Assembly: GCA_947624205.1 (NCBI GenBank)
Contig: CANQJI010000023.1
Span: 1 to 33,118 of the forward strand
Reading direction: 5' to 3'
DNA from: an uncultured Akkermansia sp.
Lineage (GTDB): Bacteria; Verrucomicrobiota; Verrucomicrobiia; Verrucomicrobiales; Akkermansiaceae
Length of the DNA: 33,118 nt
Of the stretch, positions 17,780-26,163 are shown one piece after another; position 1 is the stretch's first letter, and each line of letters opens with the position of its first letter. The notes under the pieces were generated by a model. It was given only the letters and a program-made list of their open reading frames with translations. It was not told the DNA's origin and made no database searches. Position numbers and translations under genes: made by a program.

Positions 17780-17947
17780 TGCCCCCCCCCTTCGCGCAAC
17801 GCGCGCGAATTCCCCAAATTGACTCACCGGCACCACCCTGCCGGTTCGCCCTGCGGGCAAAGGCTGCGCCTTTGTCCATCCGCACTTACCACCGTCGTGC
17901 GTGTTGTACATCGTACATAGGCAAACGCATTTCCTAATGCGTTTGCC
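17780..17947 (+). repeat. Mosaic hairpin repeat, long-scaffold form
   Basis: After a C9 run (17782-17790) comes a GCGC hairpin, GAATTCCCCAAATTGACTC and then a series of hairpins: CCGGC/GCCGG, GCCC/GGGC and AAAGGC/GCCTTT. Next are the constant TTGTCCATCCGCACTTACC and CGTCGTGCGTG, then TACATCGTACATAGG. It ends with a perfect 12-bp hairpin at 17920-17947 (arms GGCAAACGCATT and its complement, loop TCCT). The same constant blocks with different stems recur at 32063-32276. It lies between two convergent genes; no T run follows on either strand, so it is not a standard terminator. Confidence 0.85.
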
Positions 17948-17987
17948 CAGCGTTTCACTGTCCTCCAAAACGCCTCAGTGAGCAACA

Positions 17988-19022
17988 CTACCGGATATCG
18001 CACCACAGAGCCCGGTGGTCACTGGCATGCCGCGCTGTCTCGTTATCCACGATACCCATGGCGCTTTTGCGTCCCATACGGGCGGAAAGAACGCGGTTGA
18101 CGCAAATATGGTCGAATGTATTGTATTCGCTGTTAGTGCTGTAAACGATGGTCCAGCTTTCCTTACGTGAATCTACAGGGGTGATGCGACGCATAGGACC
18201 TGTGGCACGTGTACCCTGAGATATAGTTTGCAAAGGAGTTTCGGCTGGCCCGGCGTTCCAATCTCCATACACGAGAACCGGCATCTCCGGCTCCTGTAAC
18301 ATAGCATGGCGAAGATGATTCGCCAGAGCCTTCGCCTCACGATTACGCAGGTATTCCGCCGCCCGTTGGTCATCTGCCACGCGAGATTTGAGATGCACCC
18401 CCATAATGCGAAACATTCTTCCGTCCTTCTCCACCTTCAGCGTAATATCCAGTATGCCGCGCAGCATATGACGTCCCGAACTTTCTCCGAGCAAACAGTC
18501 GGGCACAGATTGATCCTTCACAATGGGATGTTGTGAAAGAATTGCCAAGGCACGATCCTCCCCCCACCTTTCCAACACGCGGTAGTATGGATAGTCGAGG
18601 CCACGTTCATGCAACCGTGAGGCCAAATCCTCCAGCGCAGCCTTGCCCCCAATCTCGACTAGCCCAACAATCTCCGGACGCACAGACGCAATGGCGTCCG
18701 CCAATGCCTCACGGTCCTTCACAGATTTGAATCTCCGTTTATTCGAAGTACGAGGCACATCCTTCTCCACAAAATAATTCTGCACGTTAAACATCAGAAA
18801 ACGCACGGGAGAACCGACAGGTACAGCCGCATACGACGGAGCGTCTCTCTCTCCTCCCGCCGATTTATCATCGACAACCTGCGTATCCTGTCCCGGCGCT
18901 TGAATTTCCTTTGCCTCTTCACTGGGGGGAGCAAGACGCAAATAGAGCACCGCACTCAGCAGGAGTACAAGTGCCACTAAGAGTAGATCCGTCCGCCGGA
19001 CGATGCCCCATAATCTCATCAT
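17988..19022 (-). CDS. Membrane-anchored endonuclease/exonuclease/phosphatase-fold protein
   Basis: The product has one N-terminal TM segment (LLLVALVLLLSAVLYLRL), then a ~45-residue acidic linker. The EEP domain that follows has FNVQNYF, the metal-binding Glu in VEIGG, GVHLKSR, GDWNAGP (catalytic Asp and Asn), FDHI and the terminal SDHRAL Asp-His. The family includes DNases, inositol phosphatases and sphingomyelinases; the anchor suggests a periplasmic or surface-facing enzyme, and the substrate is unknown. I chose the ATG at 19022 (another follows at 19019) because AGGGAG lies just upstream. A TTG at 19040 would overlap the hemB stop. It is second in an operon with hemB, 14 nt apart. Confidence 0.83.
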   Translation of the reverse strand: MMRLWGIVRRTDLLLVALVLLLSAVLYLRLAPPSEEAKEIQAPGQDTQVVDDKSAGGERDAPSYAAVPVGSPVRFLMFNVQNYFVEKDVPRTSNKRRFKSVKDREALADAIASVRPEIVGLVEIGGKAALEDLASRLHERGLDYPYYRVLERWGEDRALAILSQHPIVKDQSVPDCLLGESSGRHMLRGILDITLKVEKDGRMFRIMGVHLKSRVADDQRAAEYLRNREAKALANHLRHAMLQEPEMPVLVYGDWNAGPAETPLQTISQGTRATGPMRRITPVDSRKESWTIVYSTNSEYNTFDHICVNRVLSARMGRKSAMGIVDNETARHASDHRALWCDIR

Positions 19023-19036
19023 TCTCTCCCTGTAAA

Positions 19037-20044
19037 TCAAACTCCTTTCTTGTCTAACAGCCAGCGGGCAGCCTGTGGCGCTGCATAGGTCAATATCATA
19101 TCTGCCCCCGCACGTCGAATACTAAGAAGACTCTCCATGGTCACAGCCCGCTCATCCACCCACCCAGCTGCAGCCGCTGCTTTGATCATTGCATACTCTC
19201 CGCTCACCTGGTAAACAGCTATGGGCAAGTGGGTGTGTTCCCGCATTTTTGCCACAATATCCAGATAATACCCTCCTGGTTTCACCATAAGCATATCCGC
19301 CCCCTCCTCTATATCCAGCTCTGCCTCTCGCAGCGCCTCACGAGCATTTCCGGGATCCATCTGATAGCTTTTTTTGTCCCCTTTCTTCGGAGCACTGCCA
19401 AGCGCCCCGCGGAATGGACCATAAAACGCCGACGCGTACTTCGCAGTATAACTGAGCAGCGACACCTCTGTCAACCCAGCCTCATCCAGTGCAGTCCGCA
19501 GTGCTCCGATGCGTCCGTCCATCATATCACTTGGCGACAATATATCCGCGCCAGCACAAGCATGGCACAATCCCTGTTTCACAAGAGCCTCCACCGTCTC
19601 ATCATTCAGCACCTCTATCTTCCCTTTCTCACTCTCACGCACAATGCCATCCTGTCCATATGTGCTGTACGGATCAAGCGCCACATCGGTCATCACTACC
19701 ATCTGTGGCACTGCCTGCTTGATGGAGCGTATCGCCTGCGGCACCACTCCACGCTCATTCCACGCCTCCGCTCCATCGATACTTTTCTTCCCTTCCGGTA
19801 CCACTCCGAAGAGATCCACACAGCCTATGCCCAGTTCCCCGTACAGACGCCGACACTCCTCGGCAATTCCCGCAATGCTCCACCGAGTACAACCGGGCAA
19901 CGTCTCAATCGGCTCGTTCCTCTCTCCTTCTTGCACAAACATCGGATACACCAAATGCTCTACCCCCAACTGCGTCTCGCGGATCATGGCTCGTATCCCG
20001 GCGCTTTTTCTATTCCTTCGCGGCCGCTGTTCAATTCGTTGCAT
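19037..20044 (-). CDS. hemB: Delta-aminolevulinic acid dehydratase (porphobilinogen synthase)
   Basis: It condenses two 5-aminolevulinate molecules to porphobilinogen in cytoplasmic tetrapyrrole/haem synthesis. The 335-residue product has both Schiff-base lysines: Lys202 in SYTAKYASAFYGPFR and Lys255 in MLMVKPG. The metal-site segment reads TDVALDPYSTYGQDG (120-133), with Asp and Ala where the zinc enzymes have three Cys, so it belongs to the Cys-less, magnesium-type branch. Length is normal. It is the first gene of a minus-strand pair with the EEP protein, divergent from dnaA. No other haem gene is in the window. Confidence 0.97.
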   Translation of the reverse strand: MQRIEQRPRRNRKSAGIRAMIRETQLGVEHLVYPMFVQEGERNEPIETLPGCTRWSIAGIAEECRRLYGELGIGCVDLFGVVPEGKKSIDGAEAWNERGVVPQAIRSIKQAVPQMVVMTDVALDPYSTYGQDGIVRESEKGKIEVLNDETVEALVKQGLCHACAGADILSPSDMMDGRIGALRTALDEAGLTEVSLLSYTAKYASAFYGPFRGALGSAPKKGDKKSYQMDPGNAREALREAELDIEEGADMLMVKPGGYYLDIVAKMREHTHLPIAVYQVSGEYAMIKAAAAAGWVDERAVTMESLLSIRRAGADMILTYAAPQAARWLLDKKGV

Positions 20045-20077
20045 CGTCTTTTGTGAGCTGGTTTACGTTCGGCTCTC

Positions 20078-20106
20078 ATTCTACTCCCTCTTCCGCCCCC
20101 CTTCCA
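20078..20106 (-). promoter_or_regulatory. Promoter candidate for hemB
   Basis: On the minus strand, -10 TAGAAT (5/6) lies 17 nt after a poor -35 TGGAAG. The leader would be about 25-30 nt. The mosaic hairpin at 20120-20147 sits just upstream. Confidence 0.33.
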
Positions 20107-20119
20107 GCCTTTTCTCCAC

Positions 20120-20147
20120 GGCAAACGCATTTCCTAATGCGTTTGCC
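20120..20147 (+). repeat. Solo 12-bp hairpin of the mosaic repeat family
   Basis: This is a perfect inverted repeat, arm GGCAAACGCATT, loop TCCT, identical to 17920-17947 and 26379-26406 but without the TCGTACAT scaffold on its left. It lies between the divergent hemB and dnaA genes. Confidence 0.85.
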
Positions 20148-20517
20148 CTGGTCTCTTCCCTATCATAAACGAGGCAACGCTCGGATCTTTATTGTCGCCA
20201 TCGACAAACAGAAGGAGTTTATAATCAATATATTGCGTGTTTGCTATTGATTTTGTGCTCATTATGAACCCTCCCTGGCAAAATAATCAAGGAAAGTTAA
20301 TCGAGTCCATGGAGCAGGGGATTTTTTTTGAGGCGTGGAACGCGCATGGAACACGTGAGAGGAAGAGAAAGGCAGGGACTAAGAAAAAAAATTGCTTTGC
20401 AGAACGGGGGAAGGCATGGCATATTCAGTCCCACATGAGCACACCGAAAGACGAGACACAGGCCAAGAGGAAAACCTGCCAGGGTGAGTAAAAAGATTTT
20501 AACAAGACAGAGGAACG
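20148..20517 (+). other. Long non-coding stretch upstream of dnaA
   Basis: No convincing gene is present. A perfect TATAAT (20220-20225) lacks a -35 at proper spacing. A weak pair TTGCTA (20241-20246) and TATGAA (20263-20268) is spaced 16 nt and would give a leader of about 250 nt. An 84-codon frame at 20237-20491 has odd composition and no family likeness. I see no cluster of DnaA boxes (TTATNCACA). AGAGGAA just before the dnaA ATG is its ribosome-binding site. Confidence 0.5.
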
Positions 20518-21966
20518 ATGAGTGAGAAAGGAAATGAGAGTGAGCTTTGGGTGCGCATGGTAGAATGCATGCGCCAGCGAGGTGAAGTAGGTAGCTACGG
20601 ACTGGACAATTGCATCGGCAAGTTGACCCTTGTGGAAGATACCGGCACCAAGCTTGTCTTCGAATACCCGAATGATCTGCCGATCGTCTGGGTTGAGATG
20701 AACTACGTGGATCACATCGTGGACGCAGCGACACGCGTGCTGGGTGCTTCACGCAGCGTGGAGTTGCGTGAAAAGAAAACAACGACGACCATCTCGATGG
20801 AGGAAAAATCAGAGATGGAAAGAGACTCCCTTGAACCGACACTCCCTGGATTGGAAAACACAGAACAGCAAGAAGATCCGGAACAGACACCAAAGAAAAA
20901 AAATGTTCGAAAACGCGTCTCCTGCCCCTCTTTTACCAGCGGATTGAATGAGGAATATCGGTTCGACACCTTCGTCGTGGGGGACAGCAACGAATTCGCA
21001 TACGCAGCGGCCCAAGCCATTGTGAACAACAGAGGACATCTTTACAATCCTCTTTTCATCTACGGCGCATCGGGGCTGGGAAAAACCCACCTGCTACAAG
21101 CCATCGGAAATGCCCTCCGAGCACAAGAAGAAGATGTTCGAGTTCTTTACACCACCAGTGAGGACTTCACCAACAACTATATCAACTCTATCGCCAGTCT
21201 GGGCAAAGAACTGAGCAATTTCCGCAGTAAGTACCGTAAGGCAGATGTGCTGCTTATCGATGATATTCAATTCCTCGCCAATAAGGTACGCACCCAGGAG
21301 GAATTTTTCCACACATTCAATGCACTTTTTTCCAGCGGTAAGCAAATTGTGCTCACCGCCGATTGCTCTGCCACTGAAGTCACGAATATAGACGCCCGTC
21401 TTACTTCTCGCTTCGAGCAGGGACTCTCTGTCGCTCTACAGGCTCCTAATTACGAAACCCGCTTAGCTATCCTACGATCTAAACGTGGCATGGGGCGCAG
21501 TGAGCTCGTGAGTGATGAAGTCTTGGAATTTCTGGCCAAGCACATCAACCGCTCGGTAAGACGCCTTGAAGGCGCTTTGACCCGCCTCGCTACTTATGCC
21601 TCCCTCTCCCATCACCGACCTAACGTAACGGAGGCTCGATCGATCGTCCGGGATTTCCTTCGCGAAGAACCCGCAACTCGCCTCACCATTCGTGACATTC
21701 AGCGTTGCGTCGCCGATGAGTTCAATGTGCGCGTCGCTGACCTCAACGGACGCCGCCGCACCGTCGGTATCGCCCATCCGCGGCAGGTTGCGATGTTCCT
21801 GGCACGACATCATACCGGCAACTCGTTGCAGGATATCGGTGCAGCCTTCGGTGGACGCGACCACGGAACGGTTATTCACGCCATGCGCACGATTGAAAGA
21901 AAGCTTGGAGATGATTCTTCTCTCAGAGCGTCCATTGATCGTATCATGACTGCCCTGGGCGTATAA
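20518..21966 (+). CDS. dnaA: Chromosomal replication initiator DnaA
   Basis: DnaA binds origin boxes as an ATP-bound filament, opens the duplex and loads helicase. The 482-residue product has a divergent domain I (about 1-80), an acidic/basic linker (80-135), and the AAA+ domain III with Walker A GASGLGKT (183-190), Walker B LLIDDIQF (245-252) and SRFEQGLSV. The domain IV helix-turn-helix carries the signature GGRDHGTVIHA (445-455). AGAGGAA precedes the ATG. Unlike the common dnaA-dnaN-recF order, neighbours are hemB (divergent) and a CDF transporter (43 nt downstream). No origin is evident nearby. Confidence 0.96.
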   Translation: MSEKGNESELWVRMVECMRQRGEVGSYGLDNCIGKLTLVEDTGTKLVFEYPNDLPIVWVEMNYVDHIVDAATRVLGASRSVELREKKTTTTISMEEKSEMERDSLEPTLPGLENTEQQEDPEQTPKKKNVRKRVSCPSFTSGLNEEYRFDTFVVGDSNEFAYAAAQAIVNNRGHLYNPLFIYGASGLGKTHLLQAIGNALRAQEEDVRVLYTTSEDFTNNYINSIASLGKELSNFRSKYRKADVLLIDDIQFLANKVRTQEEFFHTFNALFSSGKQIVLTADCSATEVTNIDARLTSRFEQGLSVALQAPNYETRLAILRSKRGMGRSELVSDEVLEFLAKHINRSVRRLEGALTRLATYASLSHHRPNVTEARSIVRDFLREEPATRLTIRDIQRCVADEFNVRVADLNGRRRTVGIAHPRQVAMFLARHHTGNSLQDIGAAFGGRDHGTVIHAMRTIERKLGDDSSLRASIDRIMTALGV

Positions 21967-22009
21967 CCGGAGCGTTCGTTTTCCCTCACCTTCTCGTCTG
22001 GATCCCGCC

Positions 22010-23404
22010 ATGCTTCCCGCGACAAAAAAGAATTTGGCGGCTCTGTCCTCTGTGGTGTGGAGCGCTTTACTCACTGCTCTCAAGCTTATCGTTGGACTTG
22101 CCACCGGCTCGCTGGGCATCATGTCCGAAGCATTGCACAGCTTGTTGGATCTTCTGGCCGCGTTGGGCACCCTCTTTGCTGTACGTCTCTCCGAAAAACC
22201 GGCAGATCAGGATCACCCGTACGGACACGGGAAAATCGAAAGCCTGATGGCTCTGGCTGAAACATTGCTCTTACTCGCCACGGCGGTGTGGGTTATCCGC
22301 GAAGCATCGATTCGTCTCACAAGCAATGACCCGTCTGCTCTCCATTTAGATCTCTCCCCCTGGGCCTTCATCATCATCATCATTTCCCTGGTGGTGGACA
22401 TCAACCGGTCAGCCATGCTGCGTCGTATCGCCAAGGAGACAAAGAGTCCGGCTTTGGAGGCTGATGCAGCACATTTCTCAAGCGATATCCTCAGCAGTGC
22501 CGCAGTTCTCGTAGGCATCTCCGCTGCGGCCCTCGCAGATAGTGTTTCCGCTGATTCGCCGTTGTACTGGATCCTGCATCGGGCGGATGTCTTTTCCTCC
22601 CTCATTGTTGCCCTCATCATCCTGCGTATCTGCGTGGTACTCGGTTCCAAAGCTGTGAACAATTTGATGGACAAGACTGATCCTGTACTCCATGAGCACA
22701 TCGAGCAGCTCATGAACGAGAGGATGTCGGCCTACCCCCTGCGCCATCTCCGCTTCCGAACCGTTGGGGATCGCACCTACATCGAGATGACCGTTGGCAT
22801 GCCGAAAGAGCTGCACATCGACACCGCCCACGAGGTGGCAGATGCCATCGAATCTCTCGTGGCAACGCACATCCCCGGAGCGGAAACTATCGTTCACATG
22901 CAGCCGGAGACGATGATTCCCAATTCTCCCCAACTCATCGTACGCCAGATTGCCCTGGCGCACCGCATGGGTGTGCATAGTCTTCGCCTCATCCGAGCAG
23001 ATCAAGGAACAGTGATCTTCACGGATTTAGAACTCCCGGAAGGTGCCACACTCGAAACCTGGGACTTGCCCATTCAAGCTTTCCGCGCCGAAGTGAGGCG
23101 CCACCTCGGTGCGGAAGAGGTCTATGTACACATTGAGCCGGATATGCGAACCCTGCCGGAGTTTATGCTCCCCGTCCCGGAAGATTGGAATACCCGGATC
23201 AAATGTGCCATGGAAAAATTAGGCGCACCGACCCCATCCCGCATCGCCCTCTACACGCAGGGGAAGCGGCGCATCTGCTTCATCTGCATCCCGCCTTCCC
23301 CGAAGCTGTCTGTCACGCAAAGTCACGAACAGCTCACTCTGCTCAGCACGCAACTTTCTTCCATCTTGCCTCCGGTTGCTCACCTCGTTGTCGTTTTTGA
23401 ATGA
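22010..23404 (+). CDS. Cation diffusion facilitator (CDF) metal/proton antiporter
   Basis: The 464-residue inner-membrane protein has the CDF transport site: HSLLD (His43, Asp47) in TM2 and HFSSD (His155, Asp159) in TM5. The HxxxD/HxxxD arrangement is usual in zinc-type members, so efflux of Zn2+ or a similar divalent ion is likely. The loop DQDHPYGHGKIE is also typical. About six TM helices are followed by a cytoplasmic ferredoxin-like domain (about 215-300). Beyond it are some 160 further residues, longer than the usual ~300-residue family; this part may be a second, degenerate regulatory domain. It starts 43 nt after dnaA, without an obvious promoter between. Confidence 0.88.
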   Translation: MLPATKKNLAALSSVVWSALLTALKLIVGLATGSLGIMSEALHSLLDLLAALGTLFAVRLSEKPADQDHPYGHGKIESLMALAETLLLLATAVWVIREASIRLTSNDPSALHLDLSPWAFIIIIISLVVDINRSAMLRRIAKETKSPALEADAAHFSSDILSSAAVLVGISAAALADSVSADSPLYWILHRADVFSSLIVALIILRICVVLGSKAVNNLMDKTDPVLHEHIEQLMNERMSAYPLRHLRFRTVGDRTYIEMTVGMPKELHIDTAHEVADAIESLVATHIPGAETIVHMQPETMIPNSPQLIVRQIALAHRMGVHSLRLIRADQGTVIFTDLELPEGATLETWDLPIQAFRAEVRRHLGAEEVYVHIEPDMRTLPEFMLPVPEDWNTRIKCAMEKLGAPTPSRIALYTQGKRRICFICIPPSPKLSVTQSHEQLTLLSTQLSSILPPVAHLVVVFE

Positions 23405-23413
23405 TTATTATGC

Positions 23414-23442
23414 TTGACAAAGCGGGTAGAATCGTGTATTGA
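23414..23442 (+). promoter_or_regulatory. Promoter of rplI
   Basis: A perfect -35 TTGACA, a 17-nt spacer and -10 TATTGA (first three bases conserved). The spacer has AGAAT at positions 9-13, exactly as in the rpsU promoter. The predicted start leaves a ~25-nt leader. Confidence 0.62.
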
Positions 23443-23474
23443 GGTGCGCACCAAAACCCAAAGGAGATTGAGTT

Positions 23475-23966
23475 ATGGCACACATGAATGTAATACTTGC
23501 GACGAAGATAGAAGGTCTGGGCTGTGAAGCCGACCTTGTAACGGTGAGGGCCGGATACGGACGCAACTACCTGATTCCTCAGGGGTTAGCGTTTGAGGCA
23601 ACGCCTGCGAACCGCCGGTTCATCAATATGCTGCAAAAGAAGCGTGCTGAACGCGAAGCGGCTGAGCTGGTCAACTTTCAGGAAATCGCCCGGAAAATTG
23701 CGGGCATTGAGCTGCAGCTCACTCTTGAGGCCGGAGAAAAAGGTAAGGTATTCGGTGCTATTACCAACCAGCAAATTGCAGATGCTCTTGCTGCTCGCGG
23801 CGTAGAGATCGACCGTCACTGCCTGGACTTGGAAAAGCCCCTGCGCAAATCTGGCGACTACGAGATTGCTGCTAAGCTGCACCCGCAAGTGACTGCCACT
23901 GTAAAGGTTCACCTGAAGATCACGGGTGAGCCGGAAACTCCTGATGAGGAAACCTCTGCCGAATAA
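23475..23966 (+). CDS. rplI: 50S ribosomal protein bL9
   Basis: The 163-residue protein has the bL9 N-terminal RNA-binding domain with NVILATKIEGLG, VTVRAGYGRNYLIPQGLA and A(T)PAN. The connecting helix (RRFINMLQKKRAEREAAEL) and the C-terminal domain (EKGKVFGAITNQQIADAL, KSGDYEIAAKLHPQVTATVKV) follow. It binds 23S rRNA near the L1 stalk and limits frameshifting. An acidic 15-residue tail makes it slightly long. The start is fixed by AAGGAG eight bases ahead of the ATG; a second ATG three codons later is less well placed. It is a single-gene unit with promoter and strong terminator, away from the usual rpsF-rpsR partners. Confidence 0.96.
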   Translation: MAHMNVILATKIEGLGCEADLVTVRAGYGRNYLIPQGLAFEATPANRRFINMLQKKRAEREAAELVNFQEIARKIAGIELQLTLEAGEKGKVFGAITNQQIADALAARGVEIDRHCLDLEKPLRKSGDYEIAAKLHPQVTATVKVHLKITGEPETPDEETSAE

Positions 23967-24010
23967 AGGCTCCTGCTGAGAAGGGATTGTATCTTTCTCG
24001 AAATCTTTCT

Positions 24011-24045
24011 TCGCGCGAGCGTCCCGCATGCTCGCGCGATTTTTA
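24011..24045 (+). terminator. Rho-independent terminator after rplI
   Basis: The 10-nt arm TCGCGCGAGC pairs perfectly with GCTCGCGCGA across a 9-nt loop and is followed by five T. It lies about 45 nt past the rplI stop. Confidence 0.9.
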
Positions 24046-24053
24046 TTCCCTCA

Positions 24054-24602
24054 TCAAAGCATGCCAAGCTGCATGCGTGCTTCCTCGCTCATCATCTCTT
24101 GGTTCCATGGCGGATCCCATACAAATTCCACCTGTACCTCTCCCACCCCCGGTAGTGCGGCAATGTTCGCCTCCGCCTCTGCCATGAGATGCGGTCCCAT
24201 ACCACAACCGGGTGCCGTAAGCGTCATGCGCACATGCACACAATTTGTGCCTTCCTGCTGAGGTATCACCTCTACGCTGTACACGAGTCCCAAATTAACG
24301 ATGTCCACAGGAATTTCCGGATCGTAGATATCTGAGAGAACTTGCCAAACACGCTGCTCAAGGGTTAAATCCATGTCCCCCTCAGATTGCTGTGTCTCCG
24401 CAGAATCAGCAGGGAGAACACCGGCGGCCGCCGCTTGGTCACGGCTGATGCGTACCATGCCGATATCCGTTGCAGCGGTTATAGAATTACCAAGCATCTG
24501 GGTGATGTAGATGCGTGAAGCTGCAGGCAACACCACGACATTCCCTCCCGGTATCTGCACAGCGGTCATTTCCGCCTCGGTCACTATTTCGCTGTTCAGC
24601 AT
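24054..24602 (-). CDS. sufT: Fe-S cluster assembly protein SufT (MIP18/DUF59 family, long form)
   Basis: The 182-residue product matches the long SufT form. The N-terminal region contains PAASRIYITQMLGNSITAATDIGMVRIS. The DUF59/MIP18 domain (about 80-170) follows with LSDIYDPEIPVDIVNLGLVY, the conserved TLTAPGCGMG (Cys) and the closing VWDPPWNQEMMSEEAR. SufT-type proteins assist maturation of Fe-S proteins in the cytoplasm. No other suf genes are nearby, so it acts in trans to a suf operon elsewhere. The start is the ATG giving MLNSEIV; an internal Met at residue 12 is possible. It converges on rplI and diverges from aroB. Confidence 0.88.
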   Translation of the reverse strand: MLNSEIVTEAEMTAVQIPGGNVVVLPAASRIYITQMLGNSITAATDIGMVRISRDQAAAAGVLPADSAETQQSEGDMDLTLEQRVWQVLSDIYDPEIPVDIVNLGLVYSVEVIPQQEGTNCVHVRMTLTAPGCGMGPHLMAEAEANIAALPGVGEVQVEFVWDPPWNQEMMSEEARMQLGML

Positions 24603-24777
24603 GTCACGCCCATTATCCCCATTTTCATCGCCGTAGCAAGCAATATATCATCCCCGGTTCGAGAAAATCTACACCGCTTGGACACACATATCCCAATAAA
24701 ATTTTCTCCGGGTTCATTCAACCCATTTCCCCATGCGTTTCCCATGAATGAAGAAAGTAAGCCAACAAGACGGCAAG

Positions 24778-24882
24778 CTTCGCCACACTCGCGCGCAAAC
24801 GCGGGAACTTTCCAAATCGTACATAGGCAGGCCCTGTCTGCCTCCGTCGTAAATGGCAAACGCATTTCCTAACGCGTTTGCC
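24778..24882 (+). repeat. Mosaic hairpin repeat upstream of aroB
   Basis: It contains CGCCACACTCGCGCGC with a CGCG/CGCG hairpin, then AAATCGTACATAGG and a hairpin GGCAGGC-CCT-GTCTGCC (24826-24842). A spacer follows, then a slightly decayed copy of the 12-bp hairpin (24855-24882, one mismatch: AACG instead of AATG). An artificial frame runs through the last hairpin into aroB. Confidence 0.83.
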
Positions 24883-24939
24883 GTGCTTTTTTCTCTCAAA
24901 AAACTTGCCCGAATGCCACGAGACGCGTACAATGAGCGC

Positions 24940-26073
24940 ATGCCAACTGTCAGTCTCTCTCTGGGCAAACACTCGTACGATGTGCACGTCAGAAACGGCG
25001 CACTTGATGCAGTGGGGTATCTAGCTGCACGGGCACGGTTGGAGGGGAAAGCTGCCCTTATCACGGACTCGAATGTGTACCCTCTTTACGGAGAGCGCGC
25101 CAAGCGAAGTCTGGAGGATGCTCACTACAGTGTGAGCGTCCATGTGGTTCCTGCGGGAGAAGCCAGCAAAAGCTTGGAACAAGTTGGCAAACTAGTGGAG
25201 GAAATGGTGCAGGCCGGCCACGATCGTACGAGTTTTGTGGTGGCTCTGGGAGGTGGTGTCGTCGGTGATTTGGCAGGTTTTGTCGCTTCTATTTACTACC
25301 GTGGTATCCCATTCGTCCAAGTTCCCACCAGTGTGATGGCACAAGTAGATAGTTCTGTGGGAGGAAAAACCGCCGTGAATACAGCAAGCGGGAAAAATCT
25401 CATCGGAACCTTTCACCAACCCGTTTTCGTGGTGGCAGATCCCATCACCTTGCTGAGTTTACCGGAGAGGGTGCTCCGTGAAGGAATGGCAGAAATGGTA
25501 AAACACGCCGCTATACGACGACCGAAAATGTTGGTAGAGCTGCGGCACTTGGCAGATGAACTTCAAATTGGCTTCTCCCTCTCCAGTATTGAGAAACTTC
25601 CGGATCTGATTGCTGAAAATCTGGAAATCAAGGCTCGCATTGTGGAAACGGACGAACGAGAAACAACCGGAACGCGCGCTTTTCTCAATTTCGGTCACAC
25701 CCTGGGTCACGGCATCGAAGCCAGTGTTCCTTATGGTTCCCTCTTGCATGGGGAAGTTGTGAGCCTGGGCATTCGCGCTGCTCTTTTCCTCTCTCAACGC
25801 ATGGAAGGGCTACCTACACGGGATGCAACAGAAATCCTCAATACCCTGGCTGCCCTGCAACTGCCGCTACAACTCCCCAAAGATATCCGATCAGAAGAGG
25901 TGCTGCGGCATACCTGCACCGACAAGAAATTTCGAGGCGGTCAAATTCATTTCGTTCTCTTGAAGAAAGTGGGTGAGCCCCTTCTCTCCACTGCCGTAAG
26001 CAAACAGGATCTGCAGGATGCCATCTCCCATTTGATGACTCCCGTGATCCTGCGCAACTCCCATGCACGGTAA
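24940..26073 (+). CDS. aroB: 3-Dehydroquinate synthase
   Basis: It converts DAHP to 3-dehydroquinate, step two of the shikimate pathway, using NAD and zinc in the cytoplasm. The 377-residue product has GGGVVGDLAGF (104-114, nucleotide site), VDSSVGGKT, GMAEMVKHA (metal-site Glu185), NFGHTLGH (His253) and LLHGE (His270). DKK lies near the C-terminus. I chose the ATG of MPTVSLSLGKHSYDV as it matches family N-termini. Frames starting up to 29 codons earlier (24853) run through a repeat hairpin and are not credible. The stop (TAA, 26071-26073) lies inside the gene-end repeat, so the last few residues are repeat-encoded. Confidence 0.95.
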   Translation: MPTVSLSLGKHSYDVHVRNGALDAVGYLAARARLEGKAALITDSNVYPLYGERAKRSLEDAHYSVSVHVVPAGEASKSLEQVGKLVEEMVQAGHDRTSFVVALGGGVVGDLAGFVASIYYRGIPFVQVPTSVMAQVDSSVGGKTAVNTASGKNLIGTFHQPVFVVADPITLLSLPERVLREGMAEMVKHAAIRRPKMLVELRHLADELQIGFSLSSIEKLPDLIAENLEIKARIVETDERETTGTRAFLNFGHTLGHGIEASVPYGSLLHGEVVSLGIRAALFLSQRMEGLPTRDATEILNTLAALQLPLQLPKDIRSEEVLRHTCTDKKFRGGQIHFVLLKKVGEPLLSTAVSKQDLQDAISHLMTPVILRNSHAR

Positions 26074-26163
26074 ACGCACATTTGGGAAGAGATCAATCAA
26101 CAGAGAAAATGCCTTTATTAACTGATATTATCGTCTATACGCATCATAAATCATGACGACAGG
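26064..26163 (+). repeat. Gene-end repeat module, copy B
   Basis: This ~100-nt copy aligns end to end with 17682-17779. It begins TGCACGG within the last codons of aroB and supplies its TAA stop. Confidence 0.88.

Noticed and set aside
17920..17947. Rho-independent terminator at the 12-bp hairpin between convergent genes
   Set aside because: No T run follows on either strand, and the same hairpin occurs upstream of divergent genes, so it is a repeat unit first.
19229..20056. 275-codon plus-strand frame
   Set aside because: Antisense to hemB, whose protein motifs are unambiguous.
20237..20491. 84-codon frame upstream of dnaA
   Set aside because: Lys/Arg/Gln-rich with no ribosome-binding site or family likeness; more likely a leader region.
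24853..24939. Longer aroB N-terminus starting at 24853
   Set aside because: The added residues are the translated repeat hairpin; the family N-terminus begins at 24940.
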